A stretch of DNA of 64,000 bases from Aquimarina sp042434915 (GTDB lineage: Bacteria > Bacteroidota > Bacteroidia > Flavobacteriales > Flavobacteriaceae): positions 310,001-374,000 of the forward strand of contig NZ_CP170198.1 in NCBI RefSeq assembly GCF_042434915.1, written 5' to 3'. The translations under genes and the position numbers were made by a program. Positions 53,813 through 63,377 of this stretch are shown here, one piece after another. Numbering within the stretch: position 1 is the stretch's first letter; every line of letters starts with the position of its first letter. The notes beneath the pieces were generated by a model. It was given only the letters and a program-made list of their open reading frames with translations. It ran no database searches and was not told where the DNA came from.

Positions 53813-53838
53813 ACAAAAACCTGCCAAGTGGCAGGTTT
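53813..53838 (-). terminator. Terminator of ssrA
   Basis: On the minus strand, AAACCTGCC-ACTT-GGCAGGTTT is followed by TTGTTTTTT, starting a few bases after the tmRNA 3' end. The 26 bases are identical to the core of the hairpin at 35739-35764. Confidence 0.85.
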
Positions 53839-53842
53839 GTAG

Positions 53843-54237
53843 TGGAGTCGGAGGGATTCGAACCCTCGTCCAAACAAGTAATCAAATAGCTTTCTACACG
53901 CTTAGTTTTTGTTTAGATTTTCGTCTGCTTGCCGGTCAAAAACTACCAACGCACAGCTTATTCTCAATTAATTTCAAAACCAAATCAAGATCCTTTGGTT
54001 TCTAGGTTTATTTTTACGATACTCAAAACCAAACGCCATAAACCAAGGCTTTTGAAGAGTATCCTGCTTGTCTACCTTGTAGACCGAGGCATTATCCTAC
54101 TAAAATTCAGATTATGCAGCTAGGGCGTAGTTATTCTCGCCGTTTAAAAAAGTTGAAATATGATATTTACGAGCTATATCCCAGCGCTCGACGTGCTTAC
54201 CATCTCATTAGTCTCGCTGTCAAAACCAGTCGACCCC
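53843..54237 (-). ncRNA. ssrA: Transfer-messenger RNA (tmRNA)
   Basis: About 395 nt. The 5' end GGGGTCGACTGG (at 54237) pairs with the 3' end CGACTCC plus discriminator A (at 53843) to make the acceptor stem. The T arm GGACGAGGGTTCGAATCCC is intact. The tag frame GGC GAG AAT AAC TAC GCC CTA GCT GCA TAA (reverse complement of ~54117-54146) encodes GENNYALAA, the tag usual in this phylum. CCA is not encoded (ACT follows), so it must be added. It rescues stalled ribosomes and tags the incomplete protein for proteolysis. It is divergent from the dehydrogenase gene at 54340. Confidence 0.97.
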
Positions 54238-54339
54238 AATAAACTCCCTCTTTAACAGTAAAAAAGAGTTGGCAAAGATAGTCATAATTGTCATATCTTT
54301 AACCTCATAATTAAATAAACAAAATACATACCAAATTAT

Positions 54340-55551
54340 ATGATTACATTCGGAATTATTAAGGAACGTAAAAATCCGCCAGATCGTCGCGTTGTCTTCT
54401 CTCCGCAGCATTTAGCTATGGCAAAAAAACAGTTTCCCGAAGCGCGGTTTATAGTTGAGAGTTCTAACATTCGCGTGTTTTCTGATCAAGAATATAAAAA
54501 TGCAGGATTTGAAGTAACTCAAGACATTTCGCAATGCGATGTCTTAATCGGTGTAAAAGAAGTACCAAAAGAAGCACTGCTTCCCAATAAAAAATATTTC
54601 TTTTTTTCTCATACAATCAAAAAACAGCCTTATAATAGAGAGTTACTACGTACGATTCTCAAAAAAAAAATAGAGCTATACGATCACGAAGTGATAACGA
54701 ATCAACAAGGTTTTAGGCTGATAGGTTTTGGGCGTTATGCTGGTATTGTTGGAGCATACAATGCAGTGCGAACTTGGGGACTCAAAACAGAAGATTTTAC
54801 ATTGCCAAAAGCTAATGAATTAGATGATCAACCTGCACTGGTTAATGCACTTTTGCAAATCAACCTACCTGCCATAAAAATTGTACTTACAGGTAAGGGT
54901 AAAGTGGGTAATGGAGCCAAAGAAATATTGGATGCTATGTCATTGCGAGAAGTTACCGTTAATCAATTTCTTAATCAAACCTTTAAAGAACCCGTATATG
55001 TGCAACTCGATGTAGAGGAGTATGTGAAAAAGAATGATGATAGCAAACTGATAGATAAATTTGATTTTTATAAAAACCCAGAGCACTATAAAAATGATTT
55101 TTTACGATTTACAAAGGTCAGTGATATGTTTATTGCAGGTCATTTTTACGGAGAAGGGGCACCTGTTTTTTATACCAAAGAGGATGTAGCTTCCACACAT
55201 TTCAACATTAAAGTAGTTGCAGATATATCGTGTGATATCAACGGTCCTATCGCAACTACTATTCGCTCTTCAACTATTGCAGAACCTATTTATGGGTTTG
55301 ATCCGGATAGCGGTACAGAGATAAATTTCAAAAATACAAGAGCAATTGCTGTAATGGCTGTCGATAATTTACCATGTGAATTACCAAAAGATGCCAGTGA
55401 AGGTTTTGGTCAAATGTTTATAGATAACGTATTGCCAGCATTTTTTAACAATGATAGCAATGGTATTTTGGAACGCGCCCGTATGACCCAAGAGGGTAAA
55501 TTAACTGATAGATACAGTTATTTAAAAGAATACGTTACTTCAAGTTCATAA
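54340..55551 (+). CDS. Saccharopine/alanine dehydrogenase-family NAD(P) oxidoreductase
   Basis: 403 residues. The N-terminal AlaDh/PNT-like lobe starts FGIIKERKNPPDRRVVFSP. A nucleotide-binding segment KIVLTGKGKVGNGAKEIL follows, and the C-terminal block VVADISCDINGPIATTIRSS with AEPIYGFDP is typical of LYS1-type saccharopine dehydrogenases (lysine-forming). It probably acts in lysine metabolism, but alanine dehydrogenase relatives share the fold. Cytoplasmic. pyrF follows after 33 bp, possibly in one transcript. Confidence 0.78.
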   Translation: MITFGIIKERKNPPDRRVVFSPQHLAMAKKQFPEARFIVESSNIRVFSDQEYKNAGFEVTQDISQCDVLIGVKEVPKEALLPNKKYFFFSHTIKKQPYNRELLRTILKKKIELYDHEVITNQQGFRLIGFGRYAGIVGAYNAVRTWGLKTEDFTLPKANELDDQPALVNALLQINLPAIKIVLTGKGKVGNGAKEILDAMSLREVTVNQFLNQTFKEPVYVQLDVEEYVKKNDDSKLIDKFDFYKNPEHYKNDFLRFTKVSDMFIAGHFYGEGAPVFYTKEDVASTHFNIKVVADISCDINGPIATTIRSSTIAEPIYGFDPDSGTEINFKNTRAIAVMAVDNLPCELPKDASEGFGQMFIDNVLPAFFNNDSNGILERARMTQEGKLTDRYSYLKEYVTSSS

Positions 55552-55584
55552 AATAAACAATTAGTCACTATAGCATCTATCACA

Positions 55585-56412
55585 ATGACCACACAACATT
55601 TAATTGATCAAATTCACAAAAAACAATCCTTTCTCTGTATTGGTTTGGATGTAGATTTAGCCAAAATTCCGAAATATTTATTGGACAACCAAGATCCGAT
55701 ATTTGAGTTTAACAAAGCAATAATTGATGCAACTCATCACTTGGCTGTTGCCTATAAGCCTAATACAGCCTTTTATGAAGCCTATGGTTTAAAAGGATGG
55801 CAGTCTTTACAAAAAACTATTTCATATTTAAATCAAAATTATCCAGAGATATTTACCATTGCAGATGCAAAACGAGGAGATATAGGTAATACCAGTACCA
55901 TGTACGCTAAAGCGTTTTTTGAAGATTTAGCATTCGATTCGGTTACAGTAGCACCTTATATGGGTAAAGACTCTGTAGAACCGTTTTTAGACTTTGAGAA
56001 TAAACATACCATTTTATTAGCACTCACTTCTAATCAAGGAGCCTATGATTTTCAAACGAAGACTGTAGAGGGTGTTGAATTATATAAAAAGGTATTAGAA
56101 ACATCTAAAACTTGGAAGAATGCTCAAAATCTTATGTATGTAGTAGGTGCAACCAAAGCAGAATTTTTAAAATCTATTAGAACTATAATTCCAGACAGCT
56201 TCTTATTGGTGCCAGGTGTAGGTGCTCAAGGCGGAAGTTTACTTGAAGTTTGTAAATACGGACTTAATGATCAAATTGGATTGTTGATTAATTCCTCTCG
56301 CGGAATTTTATATGCTTCTAAGGAATCTGATTTTGCTGAAGCAGCTAGGGAACAGGCGAGCCTTCTTCAAAAACAAATGGAGACTATTCTAATTAAAAAA
56401 GCAGGAATTTAA
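55585..56412 (+). CDS. pyrF: Orotidine 5'-phosphate decarboxylase (type 2)
   Basis: 275 residues. Decarboxylates OMP to UMP, the last step of de novo pyrimidine synthesis. The catalytic motif DAKRGDIG (Asp94, Lys96, Asp99) and CIGLDVD are present; VAYKPNTAFYEAYG and PGVGAQGG are typical of the longer type 2 enzymes. The stop codon lies within the stem of the hairpin that follows. Confidence 0.96.
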   Translation: MTTQHLIDQIHKKQSFLCIGLDVDLAKIPKYLLDNQDPIFEFNKAIIDATHHLAVAYKPNTAFYEAYGLKGWQSLQKTISYLNQNYPEIFTIADAKRGDIGNTSTMYAKAFFEDLAFDSVTVAPYMGKDSVEPFLDFENKHTILLALTSNQGAYDFQTKTVEGVELYKKVLETSKTWKNAQNLMYVVGATKAEFLKSIRTIIPDSFLLVPGVGAQGGSLLEVCKYGLNDQIGLLINSSRGILYASKESDFAEAAREQASLLQKQMETILIKKAGI

Positions 56413-56440
56413 TTGTAATAAATTCCTGCTTCTGTAATTT
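56401..56440 (-). terminator. Hairpin between pyrF and a small minus-strand gene
   Basis: GCAGGAATTT pairs with AAATTCCTGC (10 bp) around a 9-base loop. On the minus strand it is followed by TTTTTT, so it fits best as the terminator of the small gene, with the pyrF stop inside it. Confidence 0.7.
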
Positions 56441-56442
56441 GC

Positions 56443-56559
56443 TTAACGTCTGTTTGCTCTAAACACGTATTTAACATATCCAATTAATCCATAGATAATA
56501 AAAAATACAAAAAACGCAAGTAAACCATACGGTACTAAATTAAGTAACATTGCATTCAT
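56443..56559 (-). CDS. Small single-pass membrane protein (38 residues)
   Basis: ATG at 56559 to TAA at 56443: MNAMLLNLVPYGLLAFFVFF then IIYGLIGYVKYVFRANRR. One clean hydrophobic helix (~5-27) is followed by a basic tail that predicts a cytoplasmic C-terminus. It has its own terminator on the correct strand and does not overlap pyrF codons. I do not recognise the family. It could associate with a larger membrane complex. Confidence 0.6.
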   Translation of the reverse strand: MNAMLLNLVPYGLLAFFVFFIIYGLIGYVKYVFRANRR

Positions 56560-56673
56560 AGCCCCAAGATTTAAATTAATAAAGTAAGAATATACTAATA
56601 TTTGTAGGAATTTAATAATTTAAAGTGTTAAAAATTAGATAATTAAAATCCGAAAGCCTTTTTTTTCAACGTT

Positions 56674-57477
56674 ATGAAAACTTTTATTGATCAGTTATCG
56701 CGTAGGGGTAAGATGCACCATAGCGTACCCACTATTGTATCTTTAGTTCCTTCACAAACAGAACTACTTATCGATTTAGGACTAAAAGCACAGGTAGTAG
56801 GGATTACTAAGTTTTGTGTGCATCCCAAAGATCTCAGAAAAAAGAAGGTTGTCGTGGGAGGAACTAAAAAAATTAATTATGAGAAAATACAAAAATTAAA
56901 GCCAGATATAATTCTTTGTAACAAGGAGGAAAATACCAAAGAAATAGTTGAAACATTGGAGAAAGACTATGCTGTACATGTTTCAGATATTATAACGTTA
57001 AAATCAGCATTACAATTGATAACAGACTATGGAGTATTATTTGATAAAGAGGAAAAGGCTGCAGAGATTGTTAAACGAATTAGAGCAGAGCATACAGATT
57101 TTAAAATGTATGTACAGTCATTTGTCCCTAAGACAGTACTTTATTTTATTTGGAAAAATCCATGGATGATTGCAGGTACATCTACATTTATCCAATCATT
57201 GTTAAAAGAAAATAATTTAAAAAATAAGTACGAAGGTTCAGAGCGGTATCCCTGTCTTAACATTGAAACCGATACTAACTATAAGAATGTAGAACTTATT
57301 TTACTTTCTTCAGAACCTTATCCCTTTACGATTAAACATATCGATGAATTAAAAATTCAGTTTCCATCTGCCCGAGTATTATTAGTAGATGGTGAATATT
57401 TCTCATGGTATGGTTCTCGATTACAGTATGCTTTTAGTTACTTTAAATCTTTGCAAAAAACAATAAGGCATGGCTAA
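56674..57477 (+). CDS. BtuF-like periplasmic-binding-fold protein without a signal peptide
   Basis: 267 residues with the helical-backbone metal receptor fold of ABC cobalamin/iron-complex binding proteins: TIVSLVPSQTELLIDLGLK, VVGITKFCVHP, KVVVGGTKKINYEKIQKLKPDII, and a C-terminal YFSWYGSRLQYAF. The N-terminus (MKTFIDQLSRRGKM) is not a signal peptide and no better upstream start is seen, so it may stay in the cytoplasm. A role in cobalamin handling is possible, since a B12-dependent mutase (icmF) lies 2.4 kb downstream, but that is inference. Confidence 0.78.
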   Translation: MKTFIDQLSRRGKMHHSVPTIVSLVPSQTELLIDLGLKAQVVGITKFCVHPKDLRKKKVVVGGTKKINYEKIQKLKPDIILCNKEENTKEIVETLEKDYAVHVSDIITLKSALQLITDYGVLFDKEEKAAEIVKRIRAEHTDFKMYVQSFVPKTVLYFIWKNPWMIAGTSTFIQSLLKENNLKNKYEGSERYPCLNIETDTNYKNVELILLSSEPYPFTIKHIDELKIQFPSARVLLVDGEYFSWYGSRLQYAFSYFKSLQKTIRHG

Positions 57478-57550
57478 ACAAATCAAAGGAATGTGTTAAT
57501 ACTTTTGCCAAAAGTAAAATACCAAGTATCTTGCTTTCTAATAGTATTTT

Positions 57551-58330
57551 ATGATTCACTATAATATTTATCGTCATAATACAAGTAAAAAGTGGGTCAC
57601 TTTTGTCCATGGTGCGGGTGGGAGTTCTTCAATATGGTTTAAGCAATTGCGAGAGTTTAAAAAACACTTTAATATTTTACTATTAGATTTGCGAGGGCAT
57701 GGCAATTCAGCACCAGTGTTAAAAGATTCTTTTAAAGAAAAGTATACGTTTGATGTTATAACAAACGATATTGTCGAGGTTATTAACAAGGAAAATATAA
57801 GATCCTCACACTTTGTCGGGATATCCTTAGGTACCATTTTAATACGTAATTTGGCAGAACGTCACCCAGAACGTGTTGATAGCATGATTATGGGAGGCGC
57901 TATTCTCAAATTAAATTTTAGATCCCAAGTACTCATGAGGCTTGGAGTCGTTTTTAAGTCGGTCATACCGTATCTGGTTTTGTATAAGTTTTTTGCATTT
58001 ATTATAATGCCACGCAAAAACCATAAACAGTCTAGGATTCTTTTTGTAAATGAAGCAAAGAAACTTTATCAAAAAGAGTTTATTAGGTGGTTTAAATTAA
58101 CATCAGAAATCAATCCGTTACTGCGATTTTTTAGAGCCAAGGATATTTCGATCCCTACACTATATGTTATGGGTGAACAAGATTACCTTTTTTTACCAGC
58201 CGTCAAAAAAGTGGTAAATGAGCATGCGAACTCTTTTCTAACCATTGTTATGCAATCTGGTCATGTTGTTAATGTAGAGGGTGCAGATGTTTTTAATCGA
58301 ACCTCGGTCGATTTTATCTGTCGATTTTAA
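57551..58330 (+). CDS. Alpha/beta-hydrolase
   Basis: 259 residues. HG oxyanion region (VHGAGGSSSIW), LDLRGHGNS, nucleophile elbow GISLGT (Ser), acid in VMGEQDYLF, and catalytic His in MQSGHVVNVEGADVFN: a complete triad. Esterase, lipase or haloperoxidase-like; substrate unknown. It is cytoplasmic, as there is no signal. It ends six bases from the convergent small gene. Confidence 0.88.
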   Translation: MIHYNIYRHNTSKKWVTFVHGAGGSSSIWFKQLREFKKHFNILLLDLRGHGNSAPVLKDSFKEKYTFDVITNDIVEVINKENIRSSHFVGISLGTILIRNLAERHPERVDSMIMGGAILKLNFRSQVLMRLGVVFKSVIPYLVLYKFFAFIIMPRKNHKQSRILFVNEAKKLYQKEFIRWFKLTSEINPLLRFFRAKDISIPTLYVMGEQDYLFLPAVKKVVNEHANSFLTIVMQSGHVVNVEGADVFNRTSVDFICRF

Positions 58331-58336
58331 ACAGTT

Positions 58337-58531
58337 TTAGTGTTGCTGTGTAGTTAAATTCTCAAAACTTTCTAATCGGCGTATCTCTTTTAATAAGGCA
58401 CAAGCTTCAGTATTAATCTGATCGCTTTTATGCTTATCCTTTAATGCGATTACAAATGAGTTTTTCATCAATCTACAATATTTATTGCGTAATCGCTGAA
58501 GTCTATTTCTATTTTTGAGCCAAGTAATCAT
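58337..58531 (-). CDS. Small helical protein, Lacal_2735/DUF6435-like
   Basis: 64 residues, basic and helical: RLQRLRNKYCRLMKNSFVIA ... SDQINTEACALLKEIRRLE. The pattern (a helix with a YxxLMKxxF core, then a short SD-type linker and a second helix ending EIxxLE) matches the small flavobacterial proteins known by the Lacal_2735 label. Function unknown. Confidence 0.65.
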   Translation of the reverse strand: MITWLKNRNRLQRLRNKYCRLMKNSFVIALKDKHKSDQINTEACALLKEIRRLESFENLTTQQH

Positions 58532-58677
58532 TTCTTATAAATTCTTTTAATGCAAAGCTATTCTATCTTGTGTAAGAATTTTCACAAAACATCGTTAAGA
58601 ATATATAAAAGAAACACAAAAAAGGTATTTCAAAGATAATTTAGGTGTTTTTGTCTGTGTATATCCCTTTTTTTAAT

Positions 58678-59382
58678 CTAATCTTGAAGTGCAAATACTC
58701 GCTTCAATAAGTCCGTGGTTCTCGCCTGTAAAGAAGTTCTAATTTGCTTTTCTTCTACCGCAATCATCTTGTACACTCCATCCAAAGCTTGCTTGGTAAC
58801 ATAATCGGTAAGATCTGGATTAACATCGCTAGTAAAAGGAATTGTGTTATATCGAGAAATAATAGTATTCCAAACCTTATCTGCACCCACTTTGGATAAT
58901 GAAGAGTTAATAACTGGACTAAATTTTTGATACAGGGAGGTCGTGGTTCTACTTTCTAGATATTGAGTAGCAGAATTATCAGACCCTACCAAAATTTGTC
59001 GAGCGTCTGCAAAAGTAATTTGTTTGACAGCATTAACAAATATAGGAGTTGCTTCTTTTACAGCATCCTCTGCTGCTCGGTTTAAAACTTTAAGCCCCTC
59101 ATCAGCAAGTTTACTCAAACCAATATCACGTAAGGTTTTATCGACTTTTTGTAACTCTGTAGGAAGTATGATCTTTACCAATTGATTCTTATAAAATCCA
59201 TCTTGTTTGGTCAATTTGGTAACTTGCTTATCAATACCTTTATCAAGCGCCTGTCGTAAACCATTAGCAATATCAAAATCACTAACTCCAATAACTCCAG
59301 TTTGAGGTAGATTATTTACGACTTGTTGAAGCTCTGCACAACTTGTTAATACCAGTAGTAAAGCAAAATAGTAGGATTTCAT
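58678..59382 (-). CDS. DUF4197 lipoprotein
   Basis: 234 residues with lipoprotein signal MKSYYFALLLVLTSC (Cys15). Contains the family's GLRQALDKGIDKQVTKLTK start, NQLVKIILP, the AAEDAVKEATPIFVNAVKQI segment, ARQILVGSDNSATQYL and a C-terminal ALDGVYKMIAVEEKQIR. It is helical and located in the envelope; function unknown in the family. Confidence 0.88.
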   Translation of the reverse strand: MKSYYFALLLVLTSCAELQQVVNNLPQTGVIGVSDFDIANGLRQALDKGIDKQVTKLTKQDGFYKNQLVKIILPTELQKVDKTLRDIGLSKLADEGLKVLNRAAEDAVKEATPIFVNAVKQITFADARQILVGSDNSATQYLESRTTTSLYQKFSPVINSSLSKVGADKVWNTIISRYNTIPFTSDVNPDLTDYVTKQALDGVYKMIAVEEKQIRTSLQARTTDLLKRVFALQD

Positions 59383-59846
59383 AATATAAATTTAAATAAA
59401 CATGTTCGATTTGAGAATTCAAATTTACTGTTTTTCTTGTTATACATTTTGTTTTAAAGTGGTAAAAACTAGTAACAATCGCATTATTCATGGATTTATC
59501 AGTTACATTACTAATGAGAAAATAGCAGCTTACACCTAATTTGTAATCTTTAATACTTTAAATAGATTCAGTTTTTTGGGTATTTGATGCTAGCAATACT
59601 ACAAATTATAAAGGTTTGCATAAACTCTACCTTTTATAAGAATGTTTATAGCAAGTTGCGATATTGATTTTAGTACAATTATAATTTAAGTTGAAAATAT
59701 TTGATAGGCAATTTGGTAATAGGTTTTTAAAAGATAGTATTACAAGTATAGTTTATGCAATTTAACTCTTATAATATTCTATAAAAAAGAACTATATAGA
59801 TGCGAATTTCTTAAATTTGAAGCTTCAAATCAAGTATTTTTTATCG
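59383..59846. other. Intergenic region before icmF
   Basis: 464 bp, AT-rich, between divergent genes. No ORF, hairpin or riboswitch-like conserved block recognised; in particular no clear B12-box motif was seen, though icmF needs cobalamin. Confidence 0.45.
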
Positions 59847-62800
59847 ATGGAACAAATAGCACCCTATAAACCTAAGAATAAAGTTAGAATTGTAACCGCA
59901 GCTTCTCTTTTTGACGGTCACGATGCAGCAATTAATATCATGCGACGTATTATACAATCCACAGGAGTTGAAGTAATTCACTTAGGACATGATCGCAGTG
60001 TTGAAGAAGTAGTTAATTGTGCCATTCAAGAAGATGCTAATGCAATTGCAATGACATCCTATCAAGGAGGGCATAATGAATACTTTAAATATATGTATGA
60101 CCTACTTAAGGAAAAGGGAGCTACACATATAAAAATTTTTGGAGGCGGCGGTGGCGTTATACTTCCAGAAGAGATAAAAGAATTAATGGAGTATGGTATT
60201 ACACGAATCTATTCTCCAGATGATGGTAGATCTCTTGGACTGCAAGGAATGATAAATGATTTGGTAATGCAATCAGATTTTCCTATTGGAGAGAGTCTCA
60301 ACGGCGAGGTAAATCATTTATCTAACAAAGAGGTAGGCGCTATAGCACGTGTTATCTCTGCTGCCGAGAATTTTCCAGAAACTGCAAAAAAGGCGTTAGA
60401 CCAGATTCATATAAAAAATGAAACCTCAAAAACTCCAGTGCTCGGTATTACTGGTACAGGTGGAGCTGGTAAATCATCGCTTGTAGATGAATTAGTGCGA
60501 CGTTTTCTTATTGATTTTAAAGATAAAACTATCGGAATCATATCGGTTGATCCATCCAAAAGAAAAACTGGCGGAGCTTTGTTAGGGGATAGAATAAGAA
60601 TGAATGCCATCAATTCTCCCAGAGTATATATGCGTTCTTTGGCAACAAGACAATCAAATCTTGCGTTATCAAAATATGTGGCCGAAGCTATCGAAGTACT
60701 TAAAGCCGCAGAATATGATCTAATTATCTTAGAGACATCGGGTATCGGTCAGTCGGATACCGAAATAATTGAACACAGTGATACATCACTATATGTCATG
60801 ACACCAGAATTTGGTGCGGCAACACAGTTAGAAAAAATTGATATGCTTGATTTTGCAGATCTGGTAGCAATCAATAAGTTTGATAAAAGAGGTTCTCTAG
60901 ACGCTTTACGAGATGTAAAGAAACAGTATGTGCGTAATCATAATTTGTGGGATACACCGCAAGATGATCTGCCAGTATATGGTACCATTGCATCACAGTT
61001 TAATGATCCAGGAATGAATACGCTGTATAAGGCAATCATGGATAAAATTGTCGAGAAAACAGGTGCATCACTTGCATCAGATTTTCATATTTCTGAAGAA
61101 ATGTCAGAAAAGATATTTGTGATTCCACCAAGTCGAACACGATATTTATCCGAGATTTCAGAGAGTAATCGTTCGTATGATACTGTTGTTAATACTCAGG
61201 TTGATGTAGCACAACGTTTATATGGTATCGGGCAAACTATTTTATCAGTTATAGATTTAAAAATTTCAGATCATGATTTTCTCACTAAAACAGGTGTTAA
61301 TCAGGAGTTACTATTGACACATGTTACAGACGAAACGCGTTCTTTTTTAACACTACTATTTGATCAGTTTGAAAAAGTTAAGCTTAACCTTGATCCTTAT
61401 AATTGGGAAATTTTAATTAATTGGGGTCAAAAAGTACAGCGATATAAAGATCCTATATATTCGTTTAAAGTACGCGATAAAGAGATAAAAATAGAAACAC
61501 ATACAGAATCTCTTTCTCACAGTCAAATACCCAAAGTCGCATTGCCTAAGTACAAAGCATGGGGCGATATCTTACGATGGTGTTTGCAAGAAAATGTACC
61601 AGGAGAGTTTCCATACGCTTCGGGACTATACCCTTTTAAAAGAACAGGAGAGGATCCTACAAGAATGTTTGCAGGTGAAGGAGGCCCCGAGCGTACAAAT
61701 CGGAGATTTCATTATGTAAGCTTAGGAATGCCAGCAAAACGATTGTCTACAGCTTTCGATTCGGTAACATTATATGGTAATGACCCTGATTTGCGTCCAG
61801 ATATTTATGGAAAAATAGGAAATGCAGGAGTTTCTATCTGTTGTTTGGACGATGCTAAAAAACTGTACTCTGGTTTTGACTTATCGCACGCAATGACATC
61901 TGTGAGTATGACTATCAACGGTCCAGCACCCATGCTTTTAGGATTTTTCATGAACGCTGCAATCGATCAGAATTGTGAAAAATATATTAAAGAAAATGGA
62001 TTAGAACAAGAGGTTGAAGCTAAGATTTCAAAAATATATAAAGATAAGCAAGTAGATCGTCCACAGTATCAAGGAGATTTACCAAAAGGGAATGATGGGC
62101 TAGGCTTACTTTTATTAGGTGTTACAGGAGATCAAGTACTACCAAAAGAGGTATATCAAGAGATTAAAGAAAAAACTCTTAATGTGGTTCGTGGAACCGT
62201 ACAAGCTGATATTTTAAAAGAAGACCAAGCGCAAAATACCTGTATTTTTTCTACCGAATTCGCATTGCGACTTATGGGAGATGTACAAGAATATTTTATA
62301 GAAAAACAGGTTCGTAACTTTTACTCGGTCTCAATCTCGGGTTATCATATAGCCGAAGCTGGAGCTAATCCAATTACTCAATTAGCGCTAACCTTAGCAA
62401 ATGGATTTACCTATGTCGAGTATTATTTGAGTAGAGGGATGGATATTAATAAATTTGGACCAAATTTATCGTTCTTTTTCTCTAATGGTATTGATCCTGA
62501 GTATGCAGTAATCGGCAGGGTAGCGCGAAAAATTTGGGCAAAAGCACTCAAAAACAAATATGGCGCAAATTCTAGAGCACAAATGTTAAAATATCACATT
62601 CAAACTTCTGGACGTTCACTGCATGCTCAAGAAATTGATTTTAATGATATTCGTACAACCCTACAAGCGTTATATGCAATCTACGATAACTGTAATTCAT
62701 TACATACGAATGCTTATGATGAAGCTATTACCACACCAACCGAAGAGTCCGTTCGTAGAGCTATGGCAATACAATTAATCATTAATAAAGAATTAGGTCT

Positions 62801-63290
62801 TGCAAAAAATGAAAATCCGATTCAAGGATCTTTTATAATCGAAGAGCTTACCGATCTTGTAGGAGAAGCAGTATTGACAGAATTTGACCGTATCACTGAG
62901 CGTGGCGGTGTACTTGGTGCCATGGAGACCATGTATCAAAGAAGTAAAATACAAGAAGAAAGTTTATATTATGAAACATTGAAGCATAATGGTGAATTTC
63001 CGATAATTGGTGTAAACACTTTTTTAAGTTCAAAAGGTTCTCCTACAGTGACACCAGGAGAGGTAATTCGTGCTACAGAAGAGGAAAAGCAATACCAAAT
63101 TACAATTTTAAAAAATTTACAAAAGGCAAAAGAATCTGTGGCCAAAGAGGCTTTGGATAAAGTACAATATGCCGCAATTCATAACGAAAATATTTTTGAA
63201 GTATTGATGGAAGCTACAAAAGTATGTTCTCTAGGTCAAATAACTGCAGCTCTCTTTGAGGTTGGGGGTCAATATCGAAGAAATATGTAA
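59847..63290 (+). CDS. icmF: Fused isobutyryl-CoA mutase (B12-dependent) with G-protein chaperone
   Basis: 1147 residues in one chain: B12-binding domain with SLFDGHDAAIN (Asp23, His25 as lower cobalt ligand), a MeaI-type GTPase with P-loop GTGGAGKSS (203-211), and a C-terminal mutase barrel (EFPYASGLYPFKRTGEDPTR ... CCLDDAKKLYSGFDLSHAMT). This order is diagnostic of IcmF, which interconverts isobutyryl-CoA and n-butyryl-CoA (some forms act on isovaleryl-CoA). The start is the ATG at 59847; a TTG at 59817 is less likely. Cytoplasmic. It may link branched-chain amino-acid or fatty-acid carbon to central metabolism. Confidence 0.95.
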   Translation: MEQIAPYKPKNKVRIVTAASLFDGHDAAINIMRRIIQSTGVEVIHLGHDRSVEEVVNCAIQEDANAIAMTSYQGGHNEYFKYMYDLLKEKGATHIKIFGGGGGVILPEEIKELMEYGITRIYSPDDGRSLGLQGMINDLVMQSDFPIGESLNGEVNHLSNKEVGAIARVISAAENFPETAKKALDQIHIKNETSKTPVLGITGTGGAGKSSLVDELVRRFLIDFKDKTIGIISVDPSKRKTGGALLGDRIRMNAINSPRVYMRSLATRQSNLALSKYVAEAIEVLKAAEYDLIILETSGIGQSDTEIIEHSDTSLYVMTPEFGAATQLEKIDMLDFADLVAINKFDKRGSLDALRDVKKQYVRNHNLWDTPQDDLPVYGTIASQFNDPGMNTLYKAIMDKIVEKTGASLASDFHISEEMSEKIFVIPPSRTRYLSEISESNRSYDTVVNTQVDVAQRLYGIGQTILSVIDLKISDHDFLTKTGVNQELLLTHVTDETRSFLTLLFDQFEKVKLNLDPYNWEILINWGQKVQRYKDPIYSFKVRDKEIKIETHTESLSHSQIPKVALPKYKAWGDILRWCLQENVPGEFPYASGLYPFKRTGEDPTRMFAGEGGPERTNRRFHYVSLGMPAKRLSTAFDSVTLYGNDPDLRPDIYGKIGNAGVSICCLDDAKKLYSGFDLSHAMTSVSMTINGPAPMLLGFFMNAAIDQNCEKYIKENGLEQEVEAKISKIYKDKQVDRPQYQGDLPKGNDGLGLLLLGVTGDQVLPKEVYQEIKEKTLNVVRGTVQADILKEDQAQNTCIFSTEFALRLMGDVQEYFIEKQVRNFYSVSISGYHIAEAGANPITQLALTLANGFTYVEYYLSRGMDINKFGPNLSFFFSNGIDPEYAVIGRVARKIWAKALKNKYGANSRAQMLKYHIQTSGRSLHAQEIDFNDIRTTLQALYAIYDNCNSLHTNAYDEAITTPTEESVRRAMAIQLIINKELGLAKNENPIQGSFIIEELTDLVGEAVLTEFDRITERGGVLGAMETMYQRSKIQEESLYYETLKHNGEFPIIGVNTFLSSKGSPTVTPGEVIRATEEEKQYQITILKNLQKAKESVAKEALDKVQYAAIHNENIFEVLMEATKVCSLGQITAALFEVGGQYRRNM

Positions 63291-63316
63291 ACTTGTAGTA
63301 CAAAATTTTCTTTACA

Positions 63317-63360
63317 AAAAGCCTTGTCTATACAAAATAGACAAGGCTTTAATTTTTTTT
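63317..63360 (+). terminator. Terminator after icmF
   Basis: AAAGCCTTGTCTAT-ACAAA-ATAGACAAGGCTTT, a 14-bp perfect stem followed by AATTTTTTTT. It also lies just past the end of the convergent gene at 63378. Confidence 0.93.
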
Positions 63361-63377
63361 AGGTAGATTAGTTGAGA

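Noticed and set aside
53784..54123. Short plus- and minus-strand open frames over 53691-54123
   Set aside because: They lie on the tmRNA gene and its terminator, whose structure and tag frame are clear.
59383..59846. Cobalamin riboswitch before icmF
   Set aside because: No B12-box-like block or clear multi-stem structure could be seen by eye.
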